From Gnetum montanum (lineage: Eukaryota; Streptophyta; Gnetopsida; Gnetales; Gnetaceae), in NCBI GenBank assembly GCA_015680685.1, contig MNCI01035637.1:16746-74528 (forward strand): a stretch of 57,783 nucleotides of DNA, read 5' to 3'. The position numbers were made by a program, and so were the translations under genes. Under the pieces are notes generated by a model that had not been told where the DNA came from, searched no databases, and worked only from the letters and a program-made list of their open reading frames with translations. Below, piece after piece: positions 52,880 to 57,783 of this stretch. How positions within the stretch are numbered: the first letter of the stretch is position 1; every line of letters starts with the position of its first letter.

Positions 52880-55782
52880 AAATCCTTGCATGGAAACATA
52901 AAAGCCTTTACATGATCTTGATTACATCTAATATTAACATGTTTCCTTTTAGTGTTTTTGGCCTTTATTTATAGGTTTGGACAAATGAATGGCATCAACA
53001 ACTCCTATGGCCTACAACAAGTGAGGCTGTATGACCTCATATCTCTTTTTTCAATCTCAAAATACTACAAACTATGTATGAATCTACAAAGCACAGAACA
53101 AAGTGATTACATTTCACCAGTTGTAACTAATGATGGCCTATATCTTCTTATTGCCTCATATGACCCTACGCACTCTCTTCTAAACATATGTATTCTTTGA
53201 CTTGTTTACTTGTCCTCTTAGAGTTATGCTTGAAGGATGAAATCTAAAGTCATCACAAGGGTGTAACTCATCATAGTAATAAATCACCATGAGATCTCAA
53301 GGTGCAAGATTCGATTAGCTTGTCCTACTATTCCAAGAGGGCTTGCCTCATATCACTTTTGCTACCTTTCTTGAGTCATATCCCTATAATCAAATTAGAT
53401 CTTTCCATACCTTGTTAACAATGAAAACCTATGATTGAGATATATGCATCATGGCCATATGACATCTTCTTCAACATTGTTCACTAGTCAAGTTCACTAT
53501 ATATCTTAGGCAGTTTCATGGTAAAAGAAGCTATTTAGAAGATTTCAAAAGGCCTTTCAATATAGTAAGAAAGTTTATTTTATTTTTCTCTTCATGTGGC
53601 TACCTATTTTGTTGCAAATTTTGCATTCTTCCTCTCTGCTTCTTGATTATTTACTATTCTTTTATTATTTTAATTAATAAGCCAAGACTTTGTCAATTTT
53701 TGTTATTTGAGGCTTGTTTTTATATGGAAATTTATATTGTAACTTTATTAAAATCTTTTTTTATCATGTTGATGAATTTTTGGAATAAGTGGAAACCTTG
53801 TCGTACTTGCTCCTTGGATATTTCATGATTATCTTAGATTAGTCCTTGGTATTGGTGGGATTTCAAGAGAATTTGTGAAATTTTGGCTATTTTGGAGGAA
53901 TTTTTGATTATTTGGAAATCTTTTGGATTTGGAATATACTAAATATGTATTGTGACTAGGTTTTCTTAGTTAGTAGTGGGAGTTGTAAATATTTTAGTCT
54001 ACATGCAGTAGTGGAGTGTTCCTTAGTGGGTTCCACCCCATTGTAACAAGGGTTTGGACAAATTTTGTACCTTCGATTTTGATTTGAAAGTTCATGTCAA
54101 GATGGGAAAATAACCAAGACCATGGCACTAAGCAACTGTGTTTAATGGTATGTAGAAAGGCATAGTTAAGACCTATGCTTCTAATGAGGTTTATGGCTCA
54201 ACTATTAAGGATGTTAGTAGTGATGCTATTGCTAAGACTTGACCATAAGTGACTCATTTACGTCATGAAGATAATTTAATGTTAGTAGTGAGGCTATTTC
54301 AAGGCTCATTAGTATAGTGAGGGTAAGTAAGAACTATCCTTTGAAGATGTCTCAATTAAAAATAAATTATTTAAATTTTAGAAAATTATCTGGACTAGGA
54401 TTATTTTTGGAATTTTTAATTGAAAACCCATGTTTGGTTTATATTGTGAAACCTTTAGCCCAAATATTTTATGCTCCATGAATAGGAAAATAAAATAACC
54501 TTTCTTATTTGAGGGATTTTGACTCATATATTTTAATACAAAGAGCATAGAGTAGCCAAGGAAACACTAGAAGATGGACATAGGCGATAGGAGGATCAAT
54601 TTTGTATAGGATGAACTCTTTGAACTTTAAAAATAAATTTTGTATATTTTATATTTTTTTGAAATAGAAACCTTGTACATTTTTTGAATATTTGAGACAT
54701 GTACCTATTTTGTGACGTCATAAGGATTATTTTTTATTTCAATGCACATAATATGTTANAGTGTTTACGACGTCATAAGGATTATTTTTTATTTCAATGC
54801 ACATAATATGTTATTATTTTTTATATATTAATATATTATTATTACTATTATTGATTTCATTAAATTTAAATGTGAGTAACTTTATTTCTAGATGTTTGAT
54901 TAAAGTAAAAGAGTTATTGTTAGAATAGCCTTTTCTGTATCTTTTAATCATGTAATTTATATTTTTTCTCAATACCTACATTTTTATGGTTGTACTAATT
55001 TCTATTTTTATTTAAATTAAATTTATTTAGTTATTTATGATAGTAGTAATAAATCTTGCTACATCATGTTGCTCTACTTCCTTTATGTTTCCAGTTGATA
55101 ATTTTTTATTTATTAAATGATTTTTTTGAATTATTAAATCAAGGTTAAATCCATATCCTTAGGGGTTTTGTAACATTTCTATTAATTATTTATAGGATTA
55201 TATAGATGATTAATTAGGTTGTTATAGGTAATGTTGCATCTTCTCACAAATAGCATCCTAAAGTTGACTTGGTTGGTGGGAAACAAAGAGAGGAATTCTG
55301 ACTTATGTATTCAAAAGTGGCTTAAAGGTGCCCCCAATCATGTGAAAAATGTAGTTAAAAGTAGCCTTGCACACAACCAATGTTGTACATAGTAGAATTT
55401 TTTCAATTAACTATTAGACATAGGATCTTGAAAAATAGATGAAATCCTTGTTGTAGGATGTGTGCATTGAATATCATACCATTGATGACAATCATAGTAT
55501 AATCACTGTATTTTTGTATGTTACCAACTCATGGTAGTGGGTTGGATAAGCTAGAGTATGAGAGGCACACATCCACAAATTCAAAGATTATTGTGAATCT
55601 TTGCTTGATACAATTGTAGAGAGCGGGTTCAAAGAATTTTGTGATAATGCTAAATGAGAGAGAATAGGTTTCATTTCTTACTATAATTTTTTAGAGTTAA
55701 ATGTATTCTTAGTTGAAGAAAATATAAATCAATATAGATTGCTCAATTGTGATGTAACTAATATCAATGGAATTGGAATCAA
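52880..55782. other. AT-rich intergenic stretch
   Basis: Open frames are short (52952-53200 and 53643-53828 plus) and match nothing that I know. A 50-odd base sequence beginning ACGTCATAAGGATTATTTTT occurs twice at about 54715-54757 and 54769-54822 around an N at 54759. A stretch at about 55560-55780 (FKDYCESLLDTIVESGFKEF in one frame) looks weakly coding. No gene is called. Confidence 0.4.
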
Positions 55783-56329
55783 CTTCCTAAGTATATAATG
55801 TCAACATGAAGTATCTCAAGAGGCTCACAAGTAATTTACTTCACCCTACTTTATAAACAATTGAATATAAAACTTTACATAGATGGATGCAACGGGCCCC
55901 AAACCTTTGTGGCAATCATCCATGGTTGATACCAAGATCAGAACTATGAAATATGAAAAACATATCTTTATCCAAACTTTTATTTGGTGTTGATCATCCT
56001 CTATTCACTTTTGTTTACATCGAATGGCTTCTCCAAACAAATGTGTGGTTATAACAAGGATTAATTGATCAAGGAGGGAATGCAAATTATTAACAATAGT
56101 CAGTAGTATTATAGCATGTTCCAAGAGTTGAGATAACAACAAGACAAAGGCTGGTTGAAATTAGGAAGTTGGGTAAAAAAAATTGGAAAGAATTGACTGA
56201 TACATTTTTAAGCCCAAAAATTTCCAAAATTTATCAGTGTACAAACTAGCATTCACAAACCTTTCCAAGCTTATTCATACGTTGGGAATTTAGGCAAATA
56301 CACTGACACAGTGTATGAATCGGTGTTTA

Positions 56330-56900
56330 AGAGTTTTGATGTGGTCTTGTTGGGGGAGGTGCAGATCTTGAATCATCAAAAATAACAATTTTGTAAAGCT
56401 TTAACAACTTCCGAAAGGATGCTCCTACACAGAAGGACCCTCAATTTGGTGAACATAGAGTGGATGCCATATATAATGGAATTGCTCTGCATGGCAGTGG
56501 GCTTCTTCTCTATTGTGCTACATTCTCTGTTTTCACTAACTACATGAAAGCGGCAATTTGCTATGACCCAAGACTGGATTGGTCTTGAAGAAGATAAACC
56601 TGCCCATCAACCAATAGAGCAGCTTGCAAGATTTAGAGCCATGTCAAATATCTTGATGCTCCCACCATATGGTGGGACTAAGACTATTGAGCGTACAAGG
56701 TTGCTGTTTAGAACAAGAATAGGCCATCAATTAGGCCATCGATTATTACTCTTTCTAGGCAAAGCATTACTCAGCTTGCAGGCAGCTCTAAGAAAGGAGC
56801 GGAGAACAAAGGACACATTATCAGTGACAATTCTCCTTCTAGAAACAAGCCTGACATTATCCTTATTACATCTAGCTTCAGCGTTGAAATTTGGAGCCTG
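56330..56900 (+). pseudogene. Transketolase pseudogene, copy 2
   Basis: It reads VLLGGGADLESS, then [52 protein letters not shown] and LARFRAMSNILMLPP, followed by frameshifted text for the ISDNSPSRNKPDIIL segment. It keeps the YCATF part that copy 1 has lost, but shares the deletion between the AA(I) region and the MTHD motif. The two copies therefore descend from one already broken pseudogene. They differ elsewhere by scattered changes and small indels. Confidence 0.85.
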
Positions 56901-57166
56901 AAAGTTGGATTCCAAACCCTAAGTCTTTGTGGTTGCGTATAGCAAAAGGGGTGGATCCATCAAGAAAATTAAAAGTAACAGCTCTACTCCATGAAAATGT
57001 GAGTATTCTAATTCATTGGACAGATCATTATGGTCACTTTATCATAACAAAACAATATCAAGGATATCCCCACAAGAAGTTAAAGCAACAAGAGATGGCA
57101 GAGATGCATTTTAGTGTCATCCAAAAAATATTTGGATACCTAGTTCCACGTATGCTAGGTGAGTGA
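56891..57166 (+). pseudogene. Coding-like stretch of the repeat unit, unidentified
   Basis: A 91-codon frame reads WIPNPKSLWLRIAKGVDPSR, then LLHENVSILIHWTDHYGHFI and MHFSVIQKIFGYLVPR. It directly follows the transketolase part. It is not a transketolase segment that I recognise. In copy 1 the same sequence is disrupted by E5 at the position of LKVTALL. It may be a second captured gene fragment. Confidence 0.35.
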
Positions 57167-57783
57167 CGTTGTTATATAATTTTCCAAAGCTGATGTTGCT
57201 TCTAAACCAACAAGAATTACCATTATTTTTGGACTCCAATAAAAATGATTTATGTATCTAGGCTTTCTCCAAATGAGTCCAACTCATACTCTAAGAAATT
57301 AAGTCCCAAGTTCCACATGTTATGGTAGCATATGGAAGAGTGTGCAAACAAAACAAATTACTATTTTAATTCACATGTTAAAAACCCAAGTTCCATCTAG
57401 TATGGTAGCTTATAACACATAAAAATTACTATTTTAATTTATATGCTAAAAATCCAAGTTCCATACATTTCCTAGTAGACTCCCTAAAAACATGGGAATC
57501 AAAATAAAACAAAGAGAATTCTTTATTTTTCCTTCCATATGCTACGTGTGGAAAAAGTGGTGATAAAATTAACTAGATACATTTCACCTAGAGCTAAAAC
57601 TAACCATGGCCTCTACACGTTAGGAAAGAGGAAATTTTTGGCTTTTCTAAACTGGTTTGATCATGAAAACCCATCAATTTAACAATTTATGGCCTCTATT
57701 TCCTAATCTTAATATTTTATAGCATGCTTTTTCTTAATTTTATCAAATTTTTTCCTATCTTAAATATAAAATGACTAAAAAAT

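Larger units (their letters stand above)
55783..57783 (+). repeat. Transketolase-bearing repeat unit, copy 2 (runs off the window)
   Basis: It matches copy 1 from the same left edge (CTTCCTAAGTATA) through the transketolase pseudogene and on to the AT-rich part, with E5 and the GC-rich segment absent. At about 57590-57783 it matches both subcopies of copy 1 (42090 and 42983 onward). It continues beyond the window. Confidence 0.7.

Noticed and set aside
53643-53828. Short hydrophobic plus-strand frame
   Set aside because: AT-rich codons giving Phe, Ile and Leu by composition; no supporting context.

Overview
This is plant nuclear DNA: AT-rich, gene-poor and packed with nested, decayed transposable elements. 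GT-AG introns, TATA-type promoters, Ty3/gypsy polyproteins with a second (archaic) RNase H, a hAT transposase gene and transketolase, Hsp70 and F-box relics all point to a large plant genome. A gymnosperm would fit, but the species cannot be read from the sequence. No intact host gene is visible.

Layout. 1-3285: the 3' end of a plus-strand LTR retrotransposon with a 2.9 kb LTR (A). It lies in a minus-strand Ty3/gypsy RT fragment (3286-4345). 5400-6228, 27899-28217 and 35927-36208: a hAT transposase gene on the plus strand. One exon is split by a 21.7 kb Tat/Ogre-like retrotransposon (6229-27893, minus strand) and one intron holds a gag-only LTR element (E3, 28423-35224). Inside the Tat element, a solo LTR (B, 11540-14466) of the same family as A sits between RNase H and the second RNase H. 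36414-43781 and 55783-57783 are two copies of a unit carrying a transketolase pseudogene. The first copy is interrupted by a compact, young LTR element (E5, 37877-41110). Between the copies lies a decayed Athila-like element (E4, 43782-52874).

The most unusual object is an antisense, multi-exon gene (about 16920-21466, plus strand) between the protease and reverse transcriptase of the Tat element. It has its own TATA box, five GT-AG introns whose phases all match, a degenerate FCP1/NIF-type (HAD) phosphatase domain near its N-terminus, and an acidic and possibly coiled-coil C-terminal part. Because it is antisense to the genomic RNA of the element, its introns would survive retrotransposition. 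Second is the LTR A/B family: the two LTRs share termini and the promoter/R/U5 half, but their U3 regions carry different cellular gene fragments. Third is a set of hairpins of the GCTATGCTACGC type in the Tat LTRs, where one stem differs between the two LTRs by paired, compensatory changes.

Order of events inferred from nesting: the hAT gene first; then E3 in its intron and the Tat element in its exon (order unknown); then solo LTR B into the Tat element. E5 looks youngest, with eight differences by eye between its 523 bp LTRs. Three single N bases (2719, 42983, 54759) mark assembly joins, and two are flanked by duplicated sequence that may be artefactual.
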